Position numbers and translations under genes: made by a program. A DNA stretch of 64,000 bases from Lucifuga dentata (lineage: Eukaryota; Chordata; Actinopteri; Ophidiiformes; Bythitidae), in the NCBI GenBank assembly GCA_014773175.1, contig VXCM01003184.1, positions 1 through 64,000 of the forward strand. The letters are read 5' to 3'. Positions within the stretch are counted from its first letter, which is position 1, and each line of letters opens with the position of its first letter. The notes beneath the pieces were generated by a model, which did not search any database, was not told where the DNA came from, and was given only the letters and a program-made list of their open reading frames with translations. This document shows positions 37,715 to 51,400 of this stretch, piece by piece.

Positions 37715-38218
37715 TTCTGTGGAAAACCAGCATATGTTCAGCAGTGTATTCCACTGCATATTTTGACATTCGTACGGCATGTTTATATTTAAAAACAACA
37801 TGCTAATGACAAAGAGAAACATGTTCCACAATTATGCATTGGAACAGATTGCCACCATGTCGGAAACAAATTTAGTCAAGGTTAAGTAATTGAAGCAAGA
37901 GTCTGTTTGTTGTTCTAATACTTACAAAAAAATCCCTTCAACCCAAATTTCTCAGTGAGAATCAACTCCCAACATAAACACTGATGTACTGCAGTAATAA
38001 TGTTTGCCTCATTTGCATAAATTACAGCACTTACAGTATACACAGACAGGCACGTTTCAGAATTATGTACAATACTTACTGTTAGAAGAAAAGTGCATCA
38101 CTTCAACAAAACTCACCACACATGACCACAACAGTCATTCACAGTTTAATCACTGACAGCCATCAGATAAATGCTTTCAGAAACAAAGTTGCTGTTGATA
38201 TAACGCTGTACCACAGCA

Positions 38219-41200
38219 CTACAAGGATTCCTCCTCTGATTCACTGTCAGTGTTGGGTTTGGTCAGTCGCTGCAGCTCCTCGCCGTCCTGCAACACCAAA
38301 CACAGCAACAGCAGGTAAGAAAGATGATGGAACTATTTAACTGCTTTTGTGGTGGATGAACACAGTGGAGGAGCTTAAAAAACAAATAAGCTGTTATGAA
38401 GTTGGTGTATGATTACTTTCGCCAATGCCACCGGCATTTGTCTGTTTGATTTTTTGCAACATATATCAAAAGGTTATGGATGGATTTGATGAAATATGGG
38501 ATAATAATGTGGAGAGCAAGAAGTAAATACATTTTGGAGGGGATACAGATCATATTCTTGATCCTGGATCATTTTTTAGGATATTGTTGTGAGGGTAGAG
38601 CAGCTCCTTGAAGAGACCATTATGTGCTCCGTGTGTGTGTGGGAGTGTGTGTGTGTTTGCACAGCATGTGAGCAACAAGGGGGTATGATGTTGGCCCTGG
38701 GGCAATAAAGAGAACTCCCCGGTGCTTCCCGATCACGACGAAAGAGTAACACTATAAAATCAGTGCTAATGGGCTGATATCAATTTATTTTAGCATTTTT
38801 AATGTTTTATTTATTGGGGATTCCGTTGGCCTTGGTGGAGGCATGCAGAGCTCCTTCTTGTTCCACGTTGTTTTCAGACTGTGAGGATTTACTGCATTGA
38901 AAACAGAGGGGAAATACTTTGCATATCCAAGCTACAGCTGCTAAACAGATAAACAGCTTTTGAGCTGTGTTGCTGCCCAATAAGGCACTCAGCACAGCCT
39001 CCAGCATACTTCATACGAAGACATCTTGTAAGGCTCAAGAAGAAGTGTTTCAGGCCCTTTTGGCGTTCTTTGTGTAGAACCCCCACGGTGAACTTTTTTT
39101 CTATTTCTGAAGCCTCCACGGGTCNTTTGGCGTTCTTTGTGTAGAACCCCCACGGTGAACTTTTTTTCTATTTCTGAAGCCTCCACGGGTCATAATTGAC
39201 CTAAATATCGCAGGAATTATTGCATTATGATCCTTTAAGCCTCTTTCAACACCACTTCAGGCAACTCGTGGCCACTCTTTGCCTCCTACTTGCATAAAAT
39301 GGCATAAAAAGAACTCCACTTCTTTTGGATTATCTCCACGGTGTTCTACAATGTGTTTACTGGCCTGTTCTTTCGTCTTTTCATCTCACATCTTTTAAAT
39401 ATACCAAGGCTTTTGAGTATTTCACATATAAAGGATCATTTCCCCAGACCAGGAAAAGGTGCCGTCATGAAACTACCACACAGTCCTTCTAACTCCAGGA
39501 CAGTGTCCTCACAAAGCCTCCATGGAGTGAGACTATGTCTAATAACTTCCTCTTTCAAAATCTAATACATCTCATTGAGCTAATGAAATTACGTGAGGAC
39601 GTGCCAGCGTGAGACTGAATGCTGTTTTCATTGCAGGGAATCGGGTTTCTTTCCACAACTAAGAAATCACATTATGGAGAAGTGAGAGCCAGCTTTCCTA
39701 CACACAATGTTTTCTGTGTGTGTGAGGGAAGAGGGGTGAAGTAAAGGATGCCGTCTAAGAAAAGGGATGTTTGGGCCCGTATACGTGACTAGTGCAGATG
39801 AGTGATTTTCGTGGTTTTTGCACCGTACCCCTCTGGACCTCTCGAACACCTCCCCGTTGATGACCCGCAGCTTTTCCTGCTGCAGGCTGTACTCCGGGTC
39901 TTTCGGCCGGCTGGCGTTGTAGATAAAGATGGCCAGCAGGACCATGGGGGCCTGGAGGAAGAAGTCCAGCGATGGACGGAAGTCGAAGAGGAAGAGAGAG
40001 AGCGCCGTGACCAGAACGGTGGTGATCTGGCCTGTCAGCACGTGGAACATGTTGTCTCTGAATTTCAAAATGAAGGCCACAGACAGACCCAGGGCCGCTG
40101 TGCAGAAGACAAACGTCGTTATGTAAAAACGTTTTATTCATAAACACAAGATTGCTATGTAAGGCATTCTTTAAAATTTCCTCCTTTTTTCTTCCCAATT
40201 TGACAAATTCCTCACACTCTCTGCTCTATTCTTGTCACTGCGTGGCCCCCTACTGTCAGCCAAAGAAGGGTGCAGACAGCCACGTTACCTCCATGTCACG
40301 TGATGTCATCACCTGCCTCTTTTCACCTAAGGGATGTGAGTCCCCCCCCCACATTTTAATTTTATTATACAGTATGCTCTTCTTTTAATTTTTAGTATTG
40401 GGGTATTGTTTTAATTTATATGCTAATACAGAGATGTTTGGACTAGCAGACACCTGAATTTCCTCACAGGGATGAATGAAGTATCAATCTATCTCTCTCT
40501 TCATCCATCCATCTATCTATCTATTGAAGATCTGAAATTAAGTTACTGTCTTTGTTTAAATCTTGTCCGTATCAAGGTGACCTTTCTGTGCTGTATAAGC
40601 ATGTGTGGTACTTTTAGCCCAGTTGGAGACACTGACTCATACGCCCATATGTAGAACTGTTCATTATTTGGTTATGTTCACCATATAAAGCTATTCTCAA
40701 TTTAGTACATGACCATATGAAGAGATGCCGCTAATAGTAATTGGTCCTCTGCCAAGCTATATATTGGAAAAGTTTACTAGTTTACTCAGAATCTGAGTGA
40801 GATAGTAGGTTGGTTGTATTTGATTCTCTCCTTGTCTTGCAATAAAATCGTTTGACAAGTCTCCATGTCTCAAACCCTCATTTGAGTCTTGCGATCACTC
40901 AGGAACCAAGAAGGAAATTTTAATCTTCACTATCTGATATCTAGCTATCTATTTAGATCCCTCTGCTGGCTTCCCACATGTGGACACTTGGATGCACGTA
41001 CAAACTCACAGCTACTCACCAGTGACCAGCACCAGACCCAGAGAGTAGATGTTATGTCCATAGAAAAGGCCACAGTGTGTGGTCAGACCTCGCGCCTCGC
41101 TGCCCAGAACAAGGGTGAGACCATTAAACAGCAGACCAAATGCGTACCTGCAACGCCACGCAGCAAAAGACAAAGACCAGACCATAAGGAAGTGAGATCA

Positions 41201-42646
41201 GTTATTTTTCCACTCATTGACCTGTTGCTGTGTTTTGCATTTGATTACATGCAGCCTCTCACAGTTTACTGTTCTGGATGAAGATGCTCTCAGTAAGCTG
41301 GTCTCCTTCTTTTAGGATCTTCTCATTGTAGATGTTGGCCATGGCAGAGATGAAGCATTGGAGGAGGAGCAGGATGTGACCCACGCCCAGAGAGCGGAGC
41401 TTCTCCACTGCCCTGTCCCTCCAGGCCTGCCCTGGCAGGGATGACACCCACGACTCATCTGCACTGGGGTGTGAGTAGAAGAGAACATGAAAAGCGTCAA
41501 TGCCCGACAACGTCATAATGTCGTTATTTATCCCTCAGTTAACCAAGCACAAAACCTGGGGAGATAGGGTGTTCTCTATTGCTGCCCCCTCCCTCTGGAA
41601 CTCTATCCCAAAACACAACCATGACTCCTCCTCGCTGACCATATTTAAAAAACAAAATATCACTAAAAAAAGATACCCTTTTAAAGCTGCTTTTAAAGGA
41701 CCATACCATCCATTTTGCATGTTTGAGTCTAATATATTCAATTTTCATACATGTTACGTTACTGACAGTCATTTCCCAAAGGATAAAACCATATTTCAGC
41801 TTTCCTGATATTTTGCAAAATCTCTTAATCTTTCAAAATCACATATTCAAGCGATACACCCACCTTAAAAATCCATGTTTCTCCTTCTAAATAGTTACGC
41901 AGCCTTATGAAGTCATGGTCGTTTAAATTTTTCCATAAACACAGGTCTTCTTTTGGNATAGTTACGCAGCCTTATGAAGTCATGGTCGTTTAAATTTTTC
42001 CATAAACACAGGTCTTCTTTTGGGACTCTATTCCCCAGTGGAGACAGATTTACTCCGCGCTTTTTATTGCACTTAAATGCTAAAATTATTTTTAATATTA
42101 AAAACCTGAATACAAGTGTTGTTCTTGATGATGGATTACCTATCCCAAAAACTTGTCAAGAATCAACAAGTTGATTTTAATAGCGTACCAGAATGAACTA
42201 TGACAGTCTGGAATGAACAATGATCAATGGTGGTCTGGAAGGTAGGAAATTTTTTTTAAATTCCCCGTTCCAGTAGTATGCTTTGGGAAATGATTGTCAG
42301 TAATGCTACGTGTATGAAAATTGAATGTATTAGGCTCAAACATGCAAAAATGGGTGGTATGGTCCTTTAAAGATGAATGTGTTGCTATGATACATTATTG
42401 ACCATTTTATTGTATCTTAACTTTGTGTTTTTAGCTTATTAGTTTATTATTGTCTTCACTCTCCATCTTCACTTTCCATCTTTCCTCTTTTGTTTTGGGA
42501 TGATGACTCCTGTAATCATTGTTATTATTAGTATTATTATTTTCTTTTTAATGTCTTATTTCTCTACAAATGAAATGTATTTTTATTATTATGTCAGAGA
42601 AAAGTCTTGACTCATTTCTCCTTTATTTCCTTAAGTAGCTGCATTC

Positions 42647-42687
<41 letters not shown>

Positions 42688-45571
42688 GTGTCATCCTGCT
42701 CATGTTACCTGCTGTTCCTCTTCTGCTCCAGCAGCTGTATGTAAAGCAGGCAGGAGTTGGACGGGATGGACAGAGGACTGGAGTGACTGTTTGCCACGAT
42801 CATGGTGTGCTGTTTGGCCCCTGACCCTGTTGTCAAGGAAACGATGGCCAGGAACAGAACAACTAATGCCGCCCACTGAACCCAGGACAGGCGCCTCCTG
42901 GAGGAAGAGTGGAAAAGTACAGATTAAAGATTTATCTGTGGCGTTCTATGTACATTAAATGCTTTTAGGAAAAAAAAAAAAAAAAAACAAAATTGTGTTT
43001 AAACATTGACACTAAACATAAACTCATTTCAGGAAAATACTATGTAAATGCTTCTGTCTGTAGGAAATGAATCACAAGACATTCTATTTGATCTAATCTT
43101 GAATATAATTATGTCGCTCAGTATAAGTGTATTTTACCTTCAATGAAAATGAGAAAACACAGCGTGGATTCACTTGAGGTAAAGTGACTGAACAGATTCT
43201 AAACAGGCTGGACAAGAAACTGGCTACAAAAAAGCTTTAGCAGAGACAACAGGGATCGAGATAAGGTGTCGTGCTACATTTGCCCGAAACTGCACATCTA
43301 AGTCATCTACCATCTGATTCTACGTTCAAAGTCACAAAAACATACACACTATCCTTTAGAGAAACACAACATGACGGAGGCACTTACTTCAGAACAATTC
43401 TGAAGAGAACAGCTGTGGTCAGGATGACAAAGTTGGAGAACAAGACTGCCATGGCCTGAGAAGGAGGACGGGACACTTGGAGATAAGAAAGCAGACTGAT
43501 AGCTGAAATAACAACTGCAGATTTCAAAGAAGAATATGGATTCAGATTCTCTGCCTCTGAAAGACGAACGTCTTAAAGTTACAAGTTGTGTGAGATAATT
43601 AGGATTGAAGATTCTGAAATCGAGCAAAAAAGTTTCCCTGCAAAAGTAATGCTTTTTTTCTTTTTGCTTTTTCTCTGCAAAGTGGATAAAGGATAGGATT
43701 AAAATTCTTCCAGAATTTTAAACTTAATCCTAATACACAAAATATTTCCTGCAGATGGTGGTGAGACAGTGACCCTATTGTAGTAAAGAAAGTGACTAAC
43801 AGGCTGCAGGTAGGTCATCACGTAGAAGATGATGAGGTTGTCCAGGAAGTAGAGGAACGCAGGGACAGACCACCTAAGGGAAATGAGGAGGGAGGTACTG
43901 GAGGAGCAGCTCAGCTCTTTGCAAGACCGGCCCTCTAAAAAAACAAACAAGAGTGAATCAGAGTTTCTCATCAGGCGTAGGAACACAACGAGGCGCACAG
44001 CACGTCTTCAGCCCACGATGTTTACCTCGAACTATGACCCTGAGTGACATGGCCAGGCAGAAGAGCAGTTTGAGCGCCTCGGCGAGAAGGTTGACAGAAG
44101 CAGGGAGGAAGTCATATTTGTTCTCTGCAAATGAATCAGGGAAGAAAGTCAGCAAGGCATTAATGGTTCAGCAGAACACACAGAAAAACACCAAAGCTAA
44201 TGGCGCACTTTGAAAAATGAAGCTGAGACTAAAGGTGTTTTTGTTTCGAGCTTTTGTTTCAAACCATAGAACATTTCTCCCCTGAAGTTTGATTCATTTG
44301 GACGTATGACACAGCAATTCAAACCAGTTCTGAATCAAATAGAAAGCAATCTATTGATCTACTGATTTATCTAGAAGCAGAGAGAGCAGGTATGCGTGGT
44401 TAACATTACACCTTTGATTATACACAGCAAATTTTACACAAATTTTACAAATTTAATTTTTTTGCTGATTATACACAGCAACTTAATAGATGTCAGGTTA
44501 TCATTGAAGGTTAACATGTCATAAAATCTGCTCTGTTCCATTTTCCTGTTCAGCCGTCTGAAGGCTTCACGTCTTCTTTCGCATCATGTGAAGGAATATG
44601 TGGTTTTCCAGATGTTGTCCAGTCAAATTCAGCATTCTGCTACTATAGTTTGACTTGTATATCCAAACGATTACCACAACTCCTATGACCACACTGGAGT
44701 CCAACTCTTTTTGGATTCCAGTGGGGTCCAAAAGTCTGAGACCACATTGAAAATCCGTGATGTTTTCCATGTAAATCTGGAAATGATCAGAAAGTCTGAC
44801 ATCACTAGAAGCTCTTTGGAACATTGTCACATCATGCTGGATAACTTGGCTCATCAGGTTTTTACAAACTTGTGGAGTCCATGCCAGCTGGAGTGATGCT
44901 GTCCTTAAAGCAAAAGGGGGCCGTACCAAATACTAAGATATTCTGACATTCATGTACATTTTTCAAAGATTCAACTTTTCTCACAAATTGTTAAGATAAT
45001 ATCATTTGTAATGAAAAACCTTGTATTACATTAAAAAAAAAAATGCAAATAGAAGCAGTGGTATCAGACTTTTGGACCCCACTGTGTGTCATTTCTGTTG
45101 TTGTTCAGTTAACCTGGCATAATACACTGTTTCCTGTTATGTTTTTCTCACTCCCAAGACATTTCTGACCAGTGAGAGCAGCAAGCATTCTCACGTTGCT
45201 TTTGCTGATATATTTGGTTCACTTGAAATTCTATCTGCATGAAACCAAACTAAACAAAGGGTAAATGCAACAAAAGCAACAATTTACTCTCTGATTTGGA
45301 GCAAAGCAAATGAACTACAGGTCTGAAAACACTCTAAAACACCCGTCTGATGCACTGCAAGTACAAATACTATTACTACTTAATATCATATGTGTTTTTT
45401 TCTCTGTAGGGAGCGTAATATCCATCAGGCTGTCAGTTATTCACCAGCGTTTGCAGAGAACTTGAGCAGCAGGATGCGACTGGTCCCCAGAGTTACAAAG
45501 CCAAGACCGAGGGCCAGAGTGTAAGCCGATGAGCGGGAGCACAACCTGGGACACGAACGGCAGCCCGCCAT
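38219..45571 (-). CDS. slc35a5: SLC35A5 (nucleotide-sugar transporter family), complete, 9 coding exons
   Basis: Minus-strand coding exons, 5' to 3': 45571-45445, 44124-44026, 43934-43801, 43455-43388, 42897-42709, 41463-41263, 41147-41020, 40097-39829 and 38287-38219. Introns are GT-AG and phases agree, giving 1284 nt or 427 residues (human 424). Recognisable segments: [26 protein letters not shown], the AMAVLFSNF helix, [50 protein letters not shown] and the tail [16 protein letters not shown]. The family are multi-pass (about ten helices) Golgi/ER transporters that exchange nucleotide sugars. SLC35A5 is assigned to UDP-sugars. The ATG follows a likely acceptor (CCCCCCCCAG|GC). Exon 6 has two AG acceptors 5 nt apart; only the outer one, at 41463, keeps the frame open. 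Confidence 0.95.
38410..38850. mobile_element. Dispersed repeat related to 21970-23055
   Basis: Contains GCCACCGGCATTTGTCTG, GGAGGGGATACAGATCATAT, AAATCAGTGCTAATGGGCTG and ends TTGGCCTTGGTGGAGGC, matching the blocks at 21970-22340 and 22929-23055. In the last SLC35A5 intron. Confidence 0.5.
39059..39191. repeat. Assembly artefact: 66-bp direct duplication around a single N
   Basis: Bases 39059-39124 equal 39126-39191, with N at 39125. In the last SLC35A5 intron. Confidence 0.9.
41535..41692 (+). pseudogene. LINE C-terminal fragment
   Basis: The plus-strand translation contains [18 protein letters not shown] followed by [20 protein letters not shown]. This is the common C-terminal signature of fish LINE reverse transcriptase proteins (GDRAFSVAAP.LWN.LP). 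A MITE begins right after it at 41693. Antisense to SLC35A5, in its intron 5. Confidence 0.75.
41693..42370 (+). mobile_element. TTAA-ended MITE, full copy, with an assembly duplication
   Basis: Ends TTAAAGGACCATACCATCC and GGTATGGTCCTTTAA. It measures 678 bp, but 67 bp of that is an artefact (41891-41956 repeated at 41958-42023, N at 41957). A further short internal repeat (GAATGAACTATGACAGTCTG) is specific to this copy. Confidence 0.85.
42652..42686. repeat. (CA)n microsatellite
   Basis: CA dinucleotides 23 bp past the SLC35A5 exon 5 donor on the minus strand. Confidence 0.85.
44719..45083. mobile_element. 375-bp-type Tc1-like MITE, copy 2
   Basis: Starts CAGTGGGGTCCAAAAGTC and ends GACTTTTGGACCCCACTG. 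The interior matches the copies at 19109 and 55792 (GATGTTTTCCATGTAAATCT). In SLC35A5 intron 1. Confidence 0.85.
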
Positions 45572-47018
45572 GCCTGGGGGGGGCGGCAGGATGGAGTCAA
45601 AGCTGCTAATACACAAGGAACACACACATACCAACACACATAGCATCAACCAAAGGAAAGAGGAAGTAGGTAAAAGCTTCATAGCAATGTCACACCTGGA
45701 CTTCTTACATTGGTTTTATAATGTACATAAAAACTATATAGTAAGTTTGGAAGAAGATGGAATTTTTACAAATTGCAAATTGAACATCTTCAGGCTTTTG
45801 GATATTTAAAACTAAAGCCTTAAATGGATTAATCAAAAACTTATTGATAAAATGGACAATGAAATTTGTAATTGATTTCCATCCTTTAAATATATTGTTC
45901 ATTTTGGGGGAAAAAAACAAACCAAAGTTTTAGACTACACAACTACATTGACAATTTTGTATTATTCTCTCAACGTCAGGAGTGTCGAGACTCAGTTGAG
46001 ATTGAATGAATCAGCCAACGCACAATGAGTTATTGTTCGATTCCCAAAACTAGACGGGCACTTATTAGTGCACAATACCTCCACCATGTCCAAACAAGCC
46101 TTCACAAAATGTGTTTTGTCCTAATAACATAATGGCTTAAACATTTTTATCACTGTGCTGACTGTGTGACAGTTGTGAAAATGTGAACATAGCAATGAGA
46201 ACTGCATGAAAAAAAAAATTAAAACAAACTGTTAGCCATTAATATGAACTGTTTAAACTGTGTGTTCACCCTATTTGTACGTGCAAGTCTTTTGCTGACG
46301 TGTGTTTGTCTCTCTAATGTATGATGTGTCATCTGTTTGTTTTTTTAAATGCACTTTGCCATATCTTACGTTTGCCTTCATTACACTTGACTTGAAAAGA
46401 TCTAAAGATTTAAAGCTGGAATGCAACATCATAAAAGCTCCTCTTCATCTCCTCACACACACCTAGTCTTATGTTCTGGTACCTTATCCAGTACTAGTCT
46501 TGCTAATATCCTGTCCTGGTCTGCCTGCCTTATTGCAGCTTTTTAAAGACAGATCAGTTCCATGTGACAGCCATAAACCCAAATTAACAGCGACAGCAAC
46601 TACACACACTGTTTAGTCAGCAGGTATCGCATTAACACACATTTCTGCTGTCAGAAACTGTTTACAGACCAAACAAACCTGCTGTGCTTTGTTGAGATGA
46701 TGCCAGCATGATTTGATGATGATATTTTCATTCTCCTGCACAGTAATTATACTGGCATTGATGATTTTTCATTTTGTACACAAGTCAAAGCTCAATATCT
46801 TCTAAAACCTGCTAACAAAGGCTCTAACAATCACAATGAACCAGACAAGCAAAGAAAGTTCAGAGTTAGCATCATTTTAAATGATAAACACCAGCATGTT
46901 TCTACAGATAAACACCACCAACATGAGTTTGTCCAAACAAGCCGCACACGCTTTCACACACTCAGTCACCTGTTTCCTAAAAACAGCCTCAATAAGCTAC
47001 AATTTCAACAAAACTTAC

Positions 47019-47125
47019 CTATTTTTTATCCTTTTACCAAAGAATGAACCATCGCGTAGCACCGAGCCTCACTACTTCCTGGTTAATCTGATTTCGCGCA
47101 CGCAGGTAGCGTGATGACGTCATGT
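47019..47125 (-). promoter_or_regulatory. SLC35A5 non-coding first exon and promoter with CRE and ETS sites
   Basis: Reading the minus strand, a full cAMP-response-type palindrome TGACGTCA (47115-47122) and an ETS-like CCAGGAAGT (47074-47082) precede a donor AAATAG|GTAAGT at 47019. These fit a short untranslated exon joined to the acceptor just before the SLC35A5 ATG. The region is locally CpG-rich (GCGCACGCAGG). The exact start site is not visible. Confidence 0.5.
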
Positions 47126-47989
47126 TGATAGCGTTCAGATGCGTTTTACACCAAAAACTGGAAATATTGATATCAGTTGCTTTACCGTAGAAATAGTATT
47201 GGTTGAACTCTATCGAGATATAAAAGATACAGAATATAAAGTACATAAATTCTATATTTATATTATATATATTTATAATGGCTATATTGTGTCATAAATT
47301 CGAATTCTCAGGTTAAAAAGAGAAAACAGCTTATGGTATTCAGAAACGAGGAAGGAAGTCAAATGGATAAGTGGTAGTATGAGTCAAATGATAGAGCTCT
47401 TAAAATGGTTTTATTTAAATTGCTGCTATATTTGAGTGTTTTTTTAAATAAAGTTATTTAAGCTACGCGCATGCCAGATACACACCCATTCACACACACA
47501 CACACACACACACTGCTAGTTTATGCGTTTCCTCTGTACATTGTCAAGGATTTTCGGACTGAAGAATCAGGTGAACAAATATGTTGTATTTTGTGTTCCA
47601 AAGCTCAGGGACTTCACCAGATATTGTGTTGTTGTTGTTGTCTTGCTGCTTTTGCTTACTTTTCAAGTTGTTTATTATGTATAGTTACACAGTGATTTAT
47701 TCATAAATTAAAATGTGAGATATTTAGATTATTTAGATGGAAAGATAGACTAAATTAGTGGTTTTGCCAAAAAAAAAAAAAAATGTTTTTTCTGTCTTGA
47801 ATGTGCATTTAAAGAGACAGAATCTTTGAGTAAATTAATATAAAATACCCCAAATGTCATTTTACATGAGTTTGACAGAAGCTACTATTTATAAACTATG
47901 TGAAATTTAAATTAATATTTAAATTATGTTAAAAATGTTGTAAAGTGCATGTAAAATAATTTGGTAGTGTGTGTGTGTGTGTGTGTGTG

Positions 47990-48027
<38 letters not shown>

Positions 48028-48340
48028 NGTGTGTGTGTGTGTGTGTGTGTGTATGAGAGAGAGAGAGAGAGAGAGAGAAACATTATAAACATGCCCAAAA
48101 TGTCCTATAAGATGAGTTTGTTTTTAATTTTTAATTATTGACATGTGTGTATGTGTGTGCATGTGTGTGTGTAATCTTTCAGCTGAATTTCTGTGGATAA
48201 CCACAGGTTTCCTGGGACATTTTGAGGTTTTTGTGTTGCAGTGAATCTTCACAGTCATCCTCGCTGCAGCGTAATCTCAGCACTGACTCACAGCAAAACA
48301 CACCAGGGTTCAATTAAAAGAAAACACACAGACACAGTTC
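47126..48340. other. Divergent intergenic spacer between SLC35A5 and F5
   Basis: AT-rich, with a CA tract (47489-47513) and a GT/GA compound microsatellite at 47966-48077 that carries an artefactual join (N at 48028). No gene is seen. A liver-type promoter for F5 would be expected here but no element could be recognised. Confidence 0.5.
47966..48077. repeat. (GT)n(GA)n compound microsatellite with an assembly join
   Basis: GT then ATGAGAGA repeats are followed by N (48028) and the same GT-ATGAGA order again. This is the duplicated-overlap pattern seen at eight other single Ns. Confidence 0.85.
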
Positions 48341-48482
48341 ATTGCCCCGGGACATAATGTTTAAAAGTGTGTGTGTGTGTGTGTGTGTGGGAGAGAGACA
48401 GACAGATAAAGGACAGCACAGACCTCTCTGTCAGATCACCGCTTGTTGTCTTGCAGAACACCCTGGAGGATCAACCCCAGAT

Positions 48483-51400
48483 ATGAGGCTTTGTGTCCAG
48501 GCTGGAGGTGCGTGTCTCCTGCCTGTCCTAGTTCTTCTCGCTGTCCTCCATGACAAAGCAGAGCAGAGTCCATCCAGAGAGAAACATTATTACATTGCTG
48601 CTGTCCAGATAGACTGGAACTACAATGGACTGCACGGGTAAGACAGTCACGGTGTGATATGAAAGGAAATGTTACAATATTATATTAAATATAATATATT
48701 GAGGACTACATTTCCAGTTTATCATCAGGCGGTTTTAAATTTACATCACAAACTGAGTCATAAGTTCTGAAATAGCTGATGATTTTTTTACTTCATACTA
48801 TATTATATCAGTTTGACTAACATAAGTTTTTGTGGACAACTTATTAATGTATGTAATCTAATAAGACATAACTTCTGTTGTTTAGATCTTATAACAACAG
48901 TCTGTTCTGGCTTAAGTCCTCTGGGTTCTTTTTCTTTTGTGACAGTGGAAGAAACACACACATACACCCACACACATACACACCACACGCACAATATAAC
49001 ATAATAATTTCACTTAATATTGGTTGCGGCATATGAAGAAACTGACATGTTCTTTGTTTTTAACAATAAGTTGTTAATTCTTTAGTTGTTGTTTTTTTTT
49101 TGTCTTTTTTAATAATGTCTGTTTTTTATTTTATCTTGTATCATAATTGTGTTGCTCTTTCATTTTACCGGTATGCTGATGTTTAAAGTGAACCGTGTCT
49201 TACACCAATTTGTTTGTTTGTTTGTTTGTTCTTGGAAAGCACTTTGTAAGAAATCAAAATGTGGGCAAATAAGATTATTGAGATGGTGTTTATGCTGGAA
49301 AAATTAAATTATTTTGTCAGAAAATCAAAAATTATTGTGTTTTTCCCTGTTGAACGGCCATAAATAAAAAGAGGCAGGACTGGGCAAGTAAATTCTTCTA
49401 AAAATGTAAAATCTTATTTAAAGTTAAATAATTGCTATTATTATGATTTATTATTATTATTATTATTAGTAGTAGTAGTAGTAGTAGTAGTAGTAGAAGT
49501 AGTCCATATCTTGTTGTAATGAATTGCTTGGTGTTCATGATCCCTGTTTTTCCACTCTTCCTCAGGTCTGGTCCCTCCTATAAGAAAGTGGCCTTTCGGG
49601 AATATGAGAAAGACTTCAGTCAGGCTAAAACTCATCCTGCCCGGTTAGGTAAATGCTCTGCAGGGTTTATATTAACCCACTCTCTGTCTGACTTTAGGCT
49701 CTGGCTTTTTCTTTTATTAAGAAATTCTTCACCTCTTTCCAAATACAGTTTCCCCTCAGTCAGAAACAGGAACACTGTTTTACGGCTGCTTTGGTTTCTT
49801 AAATTTCATGGCTGTTATTTCATAGAAAGCAGGTCAGAAAGGAGTGTGTAATTTAGCGCTCATTATGGGGAAAATGAAGAAGTGCTGAGACATTTGGAAA
49901 TTGCCACTACTTCTTCACTCACAGCAATTTCCTGGAAAGACTGCAAAATTCTTAAAAACTGACGAACAACCATTTGGACACCTAAATATTAAATTATAAC
50001 TGGAATATTTCTTATACGTTTTTAGTGAACTGGGTGCTTGTAAGTAAAACCTCATAGAGACTTAAACTTTATATATTTGCATATATTTGCAGTATAGTAT
50101 TTAACTATTTAGCATAGTCTATTAATATATTAACAAAATATGGTATCAAAAGGAATGTTGCTCCTGTTATGATGTAAACAAACCTTAAAGGACCATACCT
50201 GTGATTTTGCACATTTAAGCCAATAGATTCTAACCATATAAACATTTCATTGCTGCCAAACATTTTATAAAATATAAAACCGTATTTTAGTTTCTTGTTA
50301 TTTTAACAAATCCCTTAATCTTTCAAAATCAAATGTGCAGGTTCACCCACCTAAAAATTAAATATTTTGCCTGCTACACATCAGAACATAGAAGGCACAG
50401 TCATTATTAAATTCTCAGCACAAGCTGTACTATAGTTCTTGGCAGAGATGCATTTTCTTCTGTGCAGCTCTGCGTTGGACTGGTTAAATAAGGTTACTTC
50501 CCTAAAAAAAATTACTAGATGTCATGTTTGCTGTGATGGATTATTTATCTCAAGTACGTTTGAAGTCTCTGCAAGCTGATTTTAATAGAGTACTGGGATG
50601 AACTGAAACCAATAGCGGTCTAGAAGGTAGGAAAAACTGCTACTACTGTTAATTCATTTAAGAACAGCCTGGATAAATTCTGGTCAACTAAGGACATTTT
50701 ATACAGTTACAAAGCTGAGTTGTGAGTATTTATGGATATTGTTTGACAGACTGACACTGATGTTATTAATGTCATTTTAATTGTATTTGTTTTGTTGTAT
50801 ATTGTGTTTGTTGTTTGAGTCTGGTGAAGAGGATTGTAAATCCTGTACCAGAAATTTTTCAATAAATTTCAATNTGTTGTTTGAGTCTGGTGAAGAGGAT
50901 TGTAAATCCTGTACCAGAAATTTTTCAATAAATTTCAATACAATTCAATAAAAACAATTTTAATATGTAGTATGTTCTGGGAAATGGTGGTCAGTAACGT
51001 AACATGCATGTGGGTTGTATATATTAGGATCAAACATACAAAATCACAGCTAAAAAATCATCAGAACTCATTACTAACTTAGATTTAGTTTTATTATTTC
51101 CAGTTAGGAAAAAGGTCATGAAGGGGGCTTTCTTAGCTGCTTTTGCCCTGTTCCCCCAAATCATTAATTGCGCCACTGATCTGTGCACATCACAGTACAT
51201 AGATCAATGGTCACATTATGTTTGCTTGTCAGTGTCACATTGAATCAATAACACCAACACAGGCATGACTAAAACACAATGAATATACACCATTGGTTAC
51301 GGTATACTCACATACCAGTGAGGTGAACTCTAAATATACTCAACCGTCTCTCCTGCAGGTCTGCTCGGACCCACGCTGATGGCCGAGGAGGGCGAGACTA

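Noticed and set aside
39802..40143. 113-codon plus-strand ORF over SLC35A5 exon 8
   Set aside because: Antisense shadow of the conserved transporter exon; the minus frame matches SLC35A5 and splices in phase.
41459..41463. Alternative SLC35A5 exon 6 acceptor 5 nt further in
   Set aside because: Joining at 41458 creates an immediate TGA in frame, so the outer AG (exon from 41463) was chosen.
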